Assembly: GCA_029865225.1 (NCBI GenBank)
Contig: JAOUHJ010000009.1
Span: 1 to 64,000 of the forward strand
Length of the DNA: 64,000 nt
Source: Nitrospira sp.
Lineage (GTDB): Bacteria > Nitrospirota > Nitrospiria > Nitrospirales > Nitrospiraceae
Reading direction: 5' to 3'
Numbering within the stretch: the first letter of the stretch is position 1; every line of letters begins with the position of its first letter. Below are positions 27,313-36,430 of this stretch, piece after piece. A model generated the notes under the pieces. It was given only the letters and a program-made list of their open reading frames with translations, was not told the DNA's origin and ran no database searches. Position numbers and translations under genes: made by a program.

Positions 27313-28257
27313 ATGAATTTGAAGGTCCAGGATCAACGAACTGAACCCAGAGTTGGAGTGCGCTTTCCCGCGATGATGACCGGCTCCGTGGAGTCCGAAG
27401 GAATGGGCACCATTCTCGATCTCTCACAGAACGGGTGCCGGCTGGAAAGCCCGCTCCTCATGTTGCCCGGTCTCTCGTTGGAACTTCGTATTGCGGTACC
27501 CGGCTGGGAGTGGGCGCTGATGATTAATGGGGCTGATGTGCTGTGGGTCGACGAGAACACCGCCGGACTAGCATTTGTTCGCATCAGAGAGACGGAACGG
27601 CAGCGATTGAATGAGCTAGTGGCGGCTCGACTCGTGACGGCGGCTGATATCGGCGATGATGCACAGGGGGAGCTGATCCCGTTTGAGTTCCAAGGATTGG
27701 AAGCAGTGCTGGCGAAAGACCCTGAACTTGCCATCAAGAAGGGCCTGGCGTGGTTCGCTCAAGACCAGGCGGAATTCCGCTTTCGTGGAGGCAGCCTACT
27801 CGGCAGAGTGTTCCCCACCTGCACGCCTGAGTTCGTGGCTGCGCTTGGCGAGTTGGTGAAGACTGGTGGCGACCAGGAGGCAGATTTCACCCTCGCAGTT
27901 CTGGAGAACTATCTTGGTTCGATCTCGATTGATAACGTTTTGAAAGAGATCGTGGCACATTTTCCACAGGACTCTCGAAAAATGGACGAAGTCCGGACCA
28001 TGATCAATAGCCCAGGCGCACGTTCCGGTGAATTTGGATTGGCGAATGCCTGGCGGGTTAAGCAGGAGTCACTGGCGCGCTGGCTGACAGATGAGCGAAC
28101 AGCGGTCACAGCCTTTGCCGCACAGCACATGGCCCAGCTCGATCAAATGATCATGGAAGAGCGTCGGCGTATCGAGCTTGATCGAGAGCTGCGTGAGAGA
28201 ACCCGACATGAGGACGAGTCAGGCCATGATCATGGCTACAGGCCGAAACCATTCTGA
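27313..28257 (+). CDS. PilZ-domain protein with an unknown C-terminal domain (copy 1)
   Basis: A 314-residue protein. The N-terminal PilZ domain (about 1-105) has both c-di-GMP motifs: RTEPR (residues 9-13, RxxxR) and DLSQNG (36-41, DxSxxG). The C-terminal half (about 120-300) is helical, with VLKEIVAHFPQDSRKMDEV, LANAWRVKQESLARWLTDER and a charged coiled-coil-like end (MIMEERRRIELDRELRER). I do not recognise that domain. No membrane segment is present. The protein should bind c-di-GMP and act through its helical domain. It is one half of a recent duplication with 33786-34730. Confidence 0.8.
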   Translation: MNLKVQDQRTEPRVGVRFPAMMTGSVESEGMGTILDLSQNGCRLESPLLMLPGLSLELRIAVPGWEWALMINGADVLWVDENTAGLAFVRIRETERQRLNELVAARLVTAADIGDDAQGELIPFEFQGLEAVLAKDPELAIKKGLAWFAQDQAEFRFRGGSLLGRVFPTCTPEFVAALGELVKTGGDQEADFTLAVLENYLGSISIDNVLKEIVAHFPQDSRKMDEVRTMINSPGARSGEFGLANAWRVKQESLARWLTDERTAVTAFAAQHMAQLDQMIMEERRRIELDRELRERTRHEDESGHDHGYRPKPF

Positions 28258-28373
28258 ATTGGAGAGGATGATGCGCACTCAAGTCTTGTACGCGAAAACT
28301 CTGACCCGACATAACAGGTTCTTACTTGTAGAACTCACGACTTCATCTGACAGACAGTGAGGTCCTCACCGGG

Positions 28374-29509
28374 TTAGGCCGCGAGTATTTTTTCCTTTGC
28401 GAGCGGCACGCTATCGATAAACGTTTGTATCGGTGTCTTGCCGTAGCACCAGCAGCCCTGATGCGGCAGCCGGGCATTATCCTCCTGCAGCCACGCATCT
28501 AAGTCTGCCTGGAGTTCCTCCAACGTGCGATAGACCTTCTTGCGAAATGCCACGCGGTAAAACTCGTTCAACATCGTCTTGTGGAACCGTTCACAAATCC
28601 CATTGGTCTGCGGATGCCGCGTTTTGGTGCGTGTGTGATCGATGTTCTCCACCGCGAGATAGAGCTCCTACTCATGGCGCTCCGGTGCTCCGCCGTATTC
28701 AGTACCACGATCGGTGAGGACCCGGCTCACAGGAATCTCGTGCAGCTCGAAGAACGGCAAGACCTGATCATTGAGAAGCTCCGCGGCGGTCACCGGTGTC
28801 TTGCGGTCGTACAGCTTGGCGAAGCCCACTTTGCTGTAGGTGTCGATGAAGGTCTGCTGATAGATTCGGCCCACGCCTTTCAAGGTACCGACATTGAACG
28901 TGTCCTGGGCGCCACAGTAGCCAGGACATTCGCTCTCGAATTCCCCGTGGGCTTCTTTGTCGGCCGTGGCCTTCTCCAAGGCCACGACTTGGGCTTCCGT
29001 CAGGATGAGCCTTTCTTGGGCCACCTTCGCCTCCAACGCCTTCAGCCGCTTTCGCATCGTCTCTAGGTCATGCCGTAGCCAGATGTACCGCACCCCTGCC
29101 GGGGAGATGGTCAGGGCCCGTTTCCACAATTCATTCGCCACGCGCGTTTGCCCCCATGCCGGTTGATCGAGCGCCATCTGGATAATGGCGTGTTCCACTA
29201 CAGGAGCTACGCGATTCTTGAGGAGCGGTTTCTGTCGGGAAATCTTTTGGAGAGCAGCCTCGCCGCCTGTCTCATACAGTTCCTTACTCAGAGGTCAGCA
29301 ATTTTCAGCACACAACGTCACGACAACCCTTATGTTATGCGGCTTCCACTCCCACTACTGTTGTCTTAGTTGCTGACTTCTGAGTAAAGCGGTAGAAGCT
29401 ATCGCGGCTGTAGCCCATCAACCGACACGCTTTGGAAACATTATCGAGCTGCTTGGCTAACTCTAGGACACCCACCTTCGTCTTGATAATCTTCTGGTTC
29501 GTTGTCATG
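28374..29509 (-). pseudogene. IS481-family transposase, disrupted
   Basis: The frame begins at ATG 29509 with TNQKIIKTKVGVLELAKQL and the helix-turn-helix KACRLMGYSRDSFYRF. It resumes beyond the MITE as [19 protein letters not shown]. The DDE integrase core follows: [38 protein letters not shown], and [21 protein letters not shown] at 28668-28670 replaces the Tyr expected in HE-Y-ELYLAVE; the same frame then continues with NIDHTRTKTRHPQTNGICER to the stop at 28374. So there is one nonsense change and one insertion; no frameshift. Confidence 0.9.
29287..29384. mobile_element. 98-bp MITE inserted at a TA dinucleotide
   Basis: The insert has 15-bp terminal inverted repeats, CTCAGAGGTCAGCAA at the left end and the complement of CTCAGAAGTCAGCAA at the right end, differing at one position. 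It splits the transposase codons for FYRF and KELY. Removing it and one of the flanking TA copies (29285-29286, 29385-29386) restores TTTAAGGAA and the frame exactly. TA target duplication points to mobilisation by an IS630/Tc1-mariner transposase. It has no coding capacity. Confidence 0.85.
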
Positions 29510-29572
29510 ATCCTCTCCTTCCGTGAAGGGGAGGACTCTACCGGACTGTCAGATTAAGTTCTAGCTTCTACA

Positions 29573-30753
29573 TCTTACTATATCTGCCCGTGGGTTAAAC
29601 TACGTGGCAATATCATGATGGGTGCGACAACAACTCCGATACCCCTTCATCAGAACCATGACTGAGATTCCCGTTTCGTCCTGTTGATTTTCCGTTGCGC
29701 TGAGCTGAGTAATGAGCCCCAAGTTTTTACAATCAATTCATTCAGTCTTTCAATCCTCACCACTTGCCACGAGTACCTTGGAAGCTCCCCTTCTTTGCAT
29801 TGTTCTCCTTCCCCCCTTCCACATCGCCGTTTGAAAGCCCCCGTAGAATCTGAATCTGGTTGACCGATTTCAACCCATGGCCTACCTACAAGACAACGTT
29901 TCCGTGGGCAGGATCGATTGCCACTATGACGGTCACGAAAGTCTATAGCTACTTCATTCAATTCGTTGGAGGCTCTACTGAAATCATCAGAACCATCCAG
30001 GACAGACCTGCTCTGGAGCAACCGTTATTCAGAGCGCACTGTATTCCTGGACACCGTATTGTGATCGAAGCACACGAAGATCGAACAGATCCATGCGAAA
30101 CAGGTGCAGCCATGCGTCGTATGGAGGTATAGCGTCAGCATTTCATAGCAGAGTCCATTCAGGAGGAACGGCTTGAGCTTTGTACCCACGCCGAAAAGTG
30201 CCGTGCGGAAGAATACAGAAATCGCGCGGTTTGTCGCCGTTCAGACATCCATCTCTTTCCATGGGTGGCAAGCCTATTTCCCGACGTTGGTGGCCGACTC
30301 CTGAGTCTCAGAGAATATGATGGCTTGGAATCGGCAAGGGCTGCCACGTTTGAAGATGATGACGCGATGTGCGGAAAACCCGAAACCACATTGAGCACCA
30401 TTGAATGGAAACGAATTCTTGGCCATGAGACTTTGCGCGAATGGCTCGACGCCGGGGCCCACCACCCCCTACTTCGTTGCAGCAGGTTTAAACGTCGGCC
30501 CGAAATATCAGCGAGGGCCTTACTGGCTTCCTCGTCGTAAACATTGGAGGGGTGAGGTCTTCTACCCTGATGCCTCAAGAGACACCAACCTCCTCCGGCT
30601 ATAGTTCCCTCGTCCTGCTTGTCCTGCATGTAAGGAGTCTTGTCAGGCCAATCCTCCTGAGGGATGGATCTACTACTTGGCCATAGACCGTCCGACGTTA
30701 AAGACGTAGGATGTTCATGCCAGATTTCATTTCAGTCAGAGCCTGTACCACAC
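29573..30753. other. Degenerate or non-coding stretch after the IS481 element
   Basis: About 1.2 kb without a convincing gene. One plus-strand frame runs from 29860 to 30540 with a single TAG at 30130-30132. Its second half has protein-like composition (ERLELCTHAEKCRAEEYRNR and TIEWKRILGHETLREWLDAG) but I recognise no family. A TTG at 30173 behind AGGAGG would open a 44-residue ORF. This could be an eroded gene or chance. Confidence 0.4.
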
Positions 30754-31496
30754 ATGCAACAGTGGGATCCCAAACAGTATGCTGAGCACGCTCGGTTTGT
30801 TTCTGAACTGGGCATGCCCGTTGTCGAGCTCCTGTCTCCCCAACCAGGTGAACGGATTCTCGACCTCGGTTGTGGTGATGGCATACTCACGATAAAGCTA
30901 GGCGAACGTGGTTGTGAGGTTGTCGGTGTCGATTCGAGTCCCGCTATGGTTGCGGCTGCCCGATCATTAGGAGCGAACGCTCACGTCATCGACGGCCATA
31001 GACTTCCCTTCGTCGGTGAATTCGATGCGGTATTTTCGAACGCTGCCCTGCATTGGATGAGACACCCTGAGGAGGTCATTAGTAGTGTCTGGCGAGCTCT
31101 CAAGCCTAGTGGACGATTTGTTGGTGAGTTTGTGGAGGATTCGGCAATGTTTCATCGATTGTCACTGCTGTCGAAGCCGCACTCTCCTCGCGCGGCGTTG
31201 CGGTGCCGAATCCTTGGTTTTTCCCAAGGCCTGAGGAATATCGAAATCTTCTTCAGCCTAAAGGGTTTGCGATAAAGAGGATGCCCCTTATTCCTCGCCC
31301 AACGCCCCTCTCAGGCGATATCTGTGGGTGGCTTGAGACGTTTGCCAAGCCATACCTGTTGGCTGTGCCTCCCAACCAGCAAAAGGAATTCATTTCGGAG
31401 GTCGTCACCGTATTGCGACCGATCCTAGGTGATGCACAAGGCCATTGGCAGGTGGATTACGTTCGCTTGCGGTTTGCAGTGACGAGATCGAGATGA
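30754..31496 (+). pseudogene. Class I SAM-dependent methyltransferase, frameshifted
   Basis: From ATG 30754 the protein begins with QQWDPKQYAEHARFVSEL. It shows the SAM-binding motif ILDLGCGDGILTIKLGERG, VVGVDSSPAM and the FSNAALHWMRHPEEVISSVW region. Near 31130 the frame is lost: codons GEF-VEDS should continue as GGFGNVSSIVTAVEAAL, which lies one base out of register. The rest (VPNPWFFPRPEEYRNLLQP to RFAVTRSR) is intact in that frame. One missing base explains it. It is either a recent pseudogene or a sequencing error. The family resembles trans-aconitate-type methyltransferases; substrate unknown. Confidence 0.8.
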
Positions 31497-31695
31497 ACAG
31501 TAGAGCACGAATCTGTATCGTGCATGACTCAGGAATGAACGTGCGGTCTTGCCTTCGAATATCTCAGCCGATGCCACGCCGTTCGGCCACATCTCCCTGC
31601 CCTAACCATGCCGTTAGTGCTCGAGTCACCAAGTCTTTGTCTATCTAGGACGGGCGCCGACAGGGTGAGCCCCGTCGACGCGCATGGTGGACGTG

Positions 31696-32106
31696 TTAGG
31701 ACGTGTGTTTCTTGAGGATCGCCGACTCTTTAATGGCCGGATTCGTCGGCGACAGTGCGGTTGCCTCCTTGAAGGCTTCCTTCGCCTCGTCGTGCTTTCC
31801 CATCCTGTCAAAACTGAGGCCTAAGTTATACTGGGCTTCGGCTGACTTCGGGTCAGCCTTGATCGCCTTCTGGAAGCCTTCGATCGCGACCTCTATCTTC
31901 CCTTGCTGATACTGCGAGACAGCCTCGTTATTGTCCGCTTGGCCGGGAGAATCTGCAGCCGCCATCAGCGCAGTCTCTGGTTCGGGCACGGCTTCTGCTG
32001 CTTTCGTCTGTGCCGTAGGAATGGCCGGCTTATTTCCATCGCACGATGCAAGGATGGGAACGAACCCTGCCAGCAGCACAATCAGAACCATAGAAATCTG
32101 TTTCAC
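31696..32106 (-). CDS. TPR-repeat lipoprotein
   Basis: A 136-residue protein. The start is GTG 32106, set by AGGAGG 6 nt upstream; the frame stays open further upstream without a site. It has a lipoprotein signal (VLIVLLAGFVPILASC) and then a spacer rich in Ala/Glu. Two tetratricopeptide repeats follow: AVSQYQQGKIEVAIEGFQKA and AQYNLGLSFDRMGKHDEAKE. It is likely periplasmic and protein-binding. Confidence 0.8.
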   Translation of the reverse strand: MKQISMVLIVLLAGFVPILASCDGNKPAIPTAQTKAAEAVPEPETALMAAADSPGQADNNEAVSQYQQGKIEVAIEGFQKAIKADPKSAEAQYNLGLSFDRMGKHDEAKEAFKEATALSPTNPAIKESAILKKHTS

Positions 32107-32485
32107 AAGCGACCTCCTATGTAGACGTAGATCATTAACCTTGCCTATTCTGCTGGACGTAAGACGCGTCACGCTGGTCAAAAGAGCTCACTTCTTCAAT
32201 AAACCTGAATAGACCGTAAAGCATAAAGGGGCAGGTTGTTCGTGGCCGCCTCAGTTCTTGACCATGCACGAAACAAGACCTGCCCCTAAACTGTTGTGTG
32301 CACGGCTAGGCACTTCTCGGTGGTCCGCCCTAAGCGACGCGCGTCGTGCAAAACGCCTGGCTCCTTGGCCAAGCCAAAACAAAGAAAGGAATTCAGGGAG
32401 CGCATCTCGCTGCGAGATTGAAACACGTTGCGATATACGCTCCTCAAACATCACCGAGGGACTCTGGCGGGGCGACTATGTGGAA

Positions 32486-32569
32486 TCACGTGCCTTTCTT
32501 GTAGACCCATATGCCAGCACCCACAAGTCCGAGCAACGCGACTGCCAATGTGAAGAGGTTCATATCCAT
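32486..32569 (-). CDS. 27-residue single-pass membrane protein
   Basis: ATG at 32569 behind AAAGGAG, 5 nt upstream. The product is MDMNLFTLAVALLGLVGAG plus WVYKKGT-type basic end: a single hydrophobic helix with a positive C-terminus. The strong site and clean membrane profile support expression. No family is recognised. The neighbouring 32570-33158 has only weak frames, none with convincing signals. Confidence 0.5.
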   Translation of the reverse strand: MDMNLFTLAVALLGLVGAGIWVYKKGT

Positions 32570-33158
32570 GGCGGCTCCTTTCATCTAAATGCCATACTTT
32601 CACCATAGGCGCTTCCAGCGGACTTAGCGAGCGTTATAATGTCGTCTACTTCCACGGCGAGTACATCCATCTCTTCTTCATGATTTCCCCCACTTAGCTA
32701 ACCAGTGGAATGCGACGGCACGACTGAAACCTGCGGATGACCCATGGGCATCCATCCCCTCCTGCTGAAACATGTCCTCATTTCCCACAACAAGACCGTG
32801 CGAGGAACCACGTGGAGGCACACGCGAGTCGGGATCTATTGAAAGGATCACAATCGTGGCAGTCCGCAACTCACGACGTGTGAGAGGATCCTGGTTCCCA
32901 GACTGTCGATTGGTTTTGAAGAGGGCGATGCGTATCTTTGCCAGCATGATCGCTTGACCCTGTTGCATCGTAGCGCGTAGCATGCATCGTAGACGTATCA
33001 GCCACGCCCTCTGGCTCATCTTTGGTGCTTTTCAGTCTCCCTCAGTCGAGCGATCATTCGGACTTCGCCGTTCCAACATCGGGATCGTTCTACGCATCTT
33101 CGGCGAGATAGTCTGATTCATGTCCGCTTGGAGTCACTTCGAATAAGGAGGCATTGCA
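32570..33158. other. Stretch without a convincing gene
   Basis: A minus-strand frame at 32678-33019 (113 codons; possible internal Met at 32947) lacks a clear ribosome site and a recognisable family. It contains ELRTATIVILSIDPDSRVP. I see no promoter or structural RNA that I could defend. Confidence 0.4.
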
Positions 33159-33368
33159 ATGGAACAGCAGACACCCATTAGCAGTCAGGTGCTTGGATTA
33201 CTCCGAGGTCCTGCCGAATGCGAATTCGAAACCTTGGTGACCCGTTTGCCGCAATTTACCTGGAATGAGCTCAATGCCGAAGTCTCTCGGTTAAGCCGAA
33301 TTGGGGAGATTATTATTACGCGAGGTGTGGGGATCTACACCATCCGATTGGCTGCTGCACCGAAGTGA
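33159..33368 (+). CDS. Small winged-helix-like protein
   Basis: A 69-residue protein with a strong site (AAGGAGG about 8 nt before the ATG). Its pattern of three helices (SSQVLGLLRG, ECEFETLVTRLP, WNELNAEVSRLSRIG) followed by a beta hairpin (EIIITRGVGIYTIRL) fits a compact winged helix. It may bind DNA. It stands alone, upstream of PilZ copy 2, which has its own promoter. Confidence 0.65.
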   Translation: MEQQTPISSQVLGLLRGPAECEFETLVTRLPQFTWNELNAEVSRLSRIGEIIITRGVGIYTIRLAAAPK

Positions 33369-33630
33369 GTTCCCCCATTCCTCCCCAAGATCTCCGGTGC
33401 CACGCCGTTCCCAACTCGTTGCCAGTGTCCTCGACTGGTATGCCCTGAACCATCTACGCGACCAATCATGATGGTTTGGAGTCTCTTCCCATAACCGATA
33501 TGTAGCGACTTCGTTGAGGTTCTGGCATCGCTCGCCGTCCTCGTTTGGCTGTCTGAGAGCTCACATCTCGTATTCTGGTTCCTGCCTGCAACAGCGATTC
33601 ATGATCCAGTGTATTCCACGGGAAGGGTTA

Positions 33631-33660
33631 TTGCCGGTTGATACCCTTACGCGGGATAAT
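33631..33660 (+). promoter_or_regulatory. Sigma70-type promoter of PilZ copy 2
   Basis: TTGCCG (33631-33636), 18-nt spacer, GATAAT (33655-33660). Both boxes are the same as upstream of copy 1. The rest of 33369-33746 shows no gene. Confidence 0.6.
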
Positions 33661-33746
33661 AGGCTTCGGATCGAACCATGCACAGTGGGTTACTCAGAGC
33701 ACTCGCACAAATCCCCTCCTCCCATCTTCTTACCAAGGGGGACACA

Positions 33747-33779
33747 ATGAATCCCATTGATGGAAAAGTGGAGCATTGA
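33747..33779 (+). CDS. Short leader ORF before PilZ copy 2
   Basis: Ten codons and a stop (MNPIDGKVEH) behind AAGGGGG. It matches the leader of copy 1 in position, start and stop region, with I-D-x-K-V-E kept. The stop is 6 nt before the PilZ ATG. Confidence 0.5.
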   Translation: MNPIDGKVEH

Positions 33780-33785
33780 TAAGTC

Positions 33786-34730
33786 ATGAATCTAAAGGTC
33801 GAGGAACAACGAACTGAACCCCGAGGGGCGGTGCAATTTCAGGCAATGGTGTCTGGCTCGGTGGAGTTCGAAGGGAGGGGTATCATTCTCGATCTCTCAC
33901 GGAGCGGATGCCGACTGGAAAGCCCACTCCTCATGTTGCCTGGCATCTCAGTAGAGCTCCGCATCGCAGTACCCGGCTTGGAGTGGGCGCTGGCGATTGA
34001 AGGCGCTGATGTGCAATGGGCGGACGAGGATATCGCTGGACTCGCGTTTGTTCGTATCAGAGAGACGGAACGGCAGCGATTGGATGAGCTAGTGGCGGCT
34101 CGACTCGTGAAGGAGGCTGATACCGGCGACGATGCACAGGATGAGCGGATCCCCTTTGAGTTCCAAGGATTGGAGGCGATGCTCGCGAAAGATCCTGAAC
34201 TTGCCATCAGTAAGGGCCTGGCGTGGTTCGCTCACGACCAAGCGGAATTTCACTTTCGTGGAGGCAACCTACTCGGTAGAGCGTTCCCCACCTGCACGCC
34301 TGAGTTCGCGGCCGCGCTTGGTGAGTTGGTGAAGACCGGTGACGACCGGGAGGCAGATTTCGCTCTCGCACTTCTTCAGAACTATCTTGGTTCGACCTCC
34401 ATTGATGACGTCCTGAAAGAGATCGTGGCCCATTTCCCACAGGACTCTCAAAAAATGGACGAAGTCCGGACCATCATCAATAGCCCAGGCGCACGTCCTG
34501 GTGAATTTGGGTTGGCGAATGCCTGGCGGGTTAAGCAGGAGTCACTGGCGCGCTGGTTGACAGATGAGCGAACAGCGGTCACAGCCTTTGCCGCGCAGCT
34601 CATGGCCGAGCTCGATCAAACGATCATGGCAGAGCGACGTCGCGTGGAAGCCGAACGGGAATTGAGAGATCGGACTCGACATGAAGACGAGAACGGCCAT
34701 GATCATGGGTACAAACCAAAACCCTTCTGA
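33786..34730 (+). CDS. PilZ-domain protein with an unknown C-terminal domain (copy 2)
   Basis: A 314-residue near-twin of 27313-28257, same length and mostly identical. The c-di-GMP motifs RTEPR and DLSRSG are intact. Changes are scattered (for example AMMTGSVES to AMVSGSVEF), with strong conservation of the C-terminal block LANAWRVKQESLARWLTDER. Both copies have open frames and kept their promoter and leader, so both are probably expressed. The duplicated unit begins near 33620 and ends at the stop. Confidence 0.8.
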   Translation: MNLKVEEQRTEPRGAVQFQAMVSGSVEFEGRGIILDLSRSGCRLESPLLMLPGISVELRIAVPGLEWALAIEGADVQWADEDIAGLAFVRIRETERQRLDELVAARLVKEADTGDDAQDERIPFEFQGLEAMLAKDPELAISKGLAWFAHDQAEFHFRGGNLLGRAFPTCTPEFAAALGELVKTGDDREADFALALLQNYLGSTSIDDVLKEIVAHFPQDSQKMDEVRTIINSPGARPGEFGLANAWRVKQESLARWLTDERTAVTAFAAQLMAELDQTIMAERRRVEAERELRDRTRHEDENGHDHGYKPKPF

Positions 34731-34942
34731 TAGCGAATAGAAATGAGCAGTTTACAAGAGTCGAAAGTATTGATCTAACTGCCTTGTCTACGGCAGCACA
34801 AGCCTTTCAATACTTTCTGCAGCCATCACAGCCTCCGTACTTTTCGACGTCCGATACCCCACCGAGTTCCCTACTCTGGGCATCCTTTTGCCTTCAGCTA
34901 TACTTTCCGAGTGGGGTCCCGGTTAACCTGGAGGGGGATTCG

Positions 34943-35587
34943 ATGCGAAGAATGACAAGATTTCTAGCTGCGCTGACGCTGCTTTTCTTCTGGGGCTGCT
35001 CCAACGCCATCCTGGTCCCAGTTCCCCCACGGATGGACCTCAAGAAGTATGACACGATTGGCCTTATTCACTTCACCACCAATTCCGATGCGACACTTAC
35101 GGCGTTTGCCACACAGCAGTTTCAAGAACACATTCAAGGCGCGTTCCCTGGGACGCCGATCCTTGACTTGGGCACCAAAGAGGCGGTGCTGAAGGCCATC
35201 GGCGCAACACAGTTGGACGCCGACGCCATGACACTTATCGGCAAGAAATATAGAGTCTCTGCCGTGTTTCTGGGGGAGATCGTCTATTCCGATCCAAAGA
35301 CTGATGTCACTCTCAACGACATCACCACATTAAATGGGAGTATGCGGACAGAGATCCGAGGCGATGTGTCTGGGAAACTGATGGAGACACAAGTGGGAGC
35401 CAGCGTGTGGAGCAGCTCTGCCTGGGCGAAACGTCTCCTCACCGGTGTCAGCGTGTCACCAAAGCGAGGAGTGCGCACCACCATCGGAGACCTCAATCCA
35501 CGCAAGGAGATGGTGCCTACACTCATGTTTCATTTGACTGAGGACTTCCGCCCACGAATGGTTCGCCAGGCTAAACCACAACACTAA
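34943..35587 (+). CDS. Hypothetical lipoprotein
   Basis: A 214-residue protein from ATG 34943 with GGAGGGGG upstream; the frame is open to 34784 but that part lacks a signal peptide. The lipoprotein signal is RFLAALTLLFFWGC. The mature part has alternating strands and helices (YDTIGLIHFTTNSDATLTAF, IGKKYRVSAVFLGEIVYSD, RTEIRGDVSGKLMETQVGA). This resembles outer-membrane lipoproteins that assess periplasmic components, such as LpoB/GNA1162-like folds, but I cannot assign it. Confidence 0.7.
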   Translation: MRRMTRFLAALTLLFFWGCSNAILVPVPPRMDLKKYDTIGLIHFTTNSDATLTAFATQQFQEHIQGAFPGTPILDLGTKEAVLKAIGATQLDADAMTLIGKKYRVSAVFLGEIVYSDPKTDVTLNDITTLNGSMRTEIRGDVSGKLMETQVGASVWSSSAWAKRLLTGVSVSPKRGVRTTIGDLNPRKEMVPTLMFHLTEDFRPRMVRQAKPQH

Positions 35588-35774
35588 GCTAACACATCAC
35601 ATCCAAGCCACACGCGTGGACTCATGCGCTGACCTCTCAGGGAACAAACTGGAATGAACGAGAGGTCCGGAGTCCCCTATCGTCCCAGGAATGATGAATT
35701 GGTCTCCAACTTTACAGTAGACTTACCCTAACAGGCTTGATGATGTGGCGATTCTAGCGAAAGGTTGGTGATCG

Positions 35775-36281
35775 ATGCAGTGGTTCTTCCCTATGCTCCT
35801 CATGGCGTTGACTTGTGTGGCAGGTGCACAATCCGTTGTGGCTGCAGGTTCTCTTGAAGAGGCGGAATTTGCCTATGATCGTGGTGAGTATACCAAGGCG
35901 GCCCGCCTCTTCAGTCCTCTGGCAGAGCAAGGTGTGGCAGCGGCCCAGTTCTATCTGGGCTTGATGCATGATCGAGGACGAGGCGTTCGACAAGACTACC
36001 AAACAGCAGTGGTGTGGTTTCGCAAAGCGGCGGCGCAGGGGTACCCTGGTTCGCAGAGCAATTTGGGCCTGATCTACGAGAGAGGACGAGGCGTCCGGAA
36101 AGACTTGGTTCGCGCCCTCATGTGGTACCACGTCGCTGGCGCCCTGTTAGATGGCGATGAGGGGAAGGCGGCATTGAAACGCCGAGACTTTCTGATCTCA
36201 AAAATGACGGCTGCGCAGATTGAACAGGCGCAAGAGATGGCACGACGATGTCAACAATCCCAGTTTCAGGAATGTGACTAG
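35775..36281 (+). CDS. Sel1-repeat secreted protein
   Basis: A 168-residue protein with an N-terminal signal peptide (MLLMALTCVAGAQSVVAA) and Sel1/TPR-like repeats: FAYDRGEYTKAARLFSPLAE, AQFYLGLMHDRGRGVRQDYQ, and SQSNLGLIYERGRGVRKDLV. The C-terminal helix ends in CQQSQFQEC, a possible disulfide pair. Likely a periplasmic adaptor or stress protein. Confidence 0.82.
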   Translation: MQWFFPMLLMALTCVAGAQSVVAAGSLEEAEFAYDRGEYTKAARLFSPLAEQGVAAAQFYLGLMHDRGRGVRQDYQTAVVWFRKAAAQGYPGSQSNLGLIYERGRGVRKDLVRALMWYHVAGALLDGDEGKAALKRRDFLISKMTAAQIEQAQEMARRCQQSQFQECD

Positions 36282-36430
36282 AGATGGGATACATGCAATG
36301 CCAGGATGTGATGAGAATACGAGTCAGGGACTGTCATCTAACACCTTACGCAGATGCCTTTGCGTTCGAGCACGTCCTGAATGCTATGTTACGTGGAGAT
36401 AAGGCTCAACCATGACGGGAGACTCAGTAG

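Larger units (their letters stand above)
28327..29572 (-). mobile_element. IS481-family insertion sequence, complete but inactivated
   Basis: The element is bounded by 27-bp imperfect terminal inverted repeats beginning TGTAGAA (28327-28353 and 29546-29572, 21 of 27 positions matching). It is flanked by a 7-bp direct repeat, TCTTACT (28320-28326 and 29573-29579), marking the target duplication. Inside is a single transposase frame on the minus strand, broken by a TAG codon and a 98-bp MITE. Without the MITE the element would be about 1146 bp. Confidence 0.9.

Noticed and set aside
30159-30629. 156-codon minus-strand open frame
   Set aside because: Ser-rich composition looks antisense to a plus-strand frame, and no start signals are seen.
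32678-33019. 113-codon minus-strand frame as a gene
   Set aside because: No convincing ribosome site, family or coding signal; listed only as a note in the intergenic entry.
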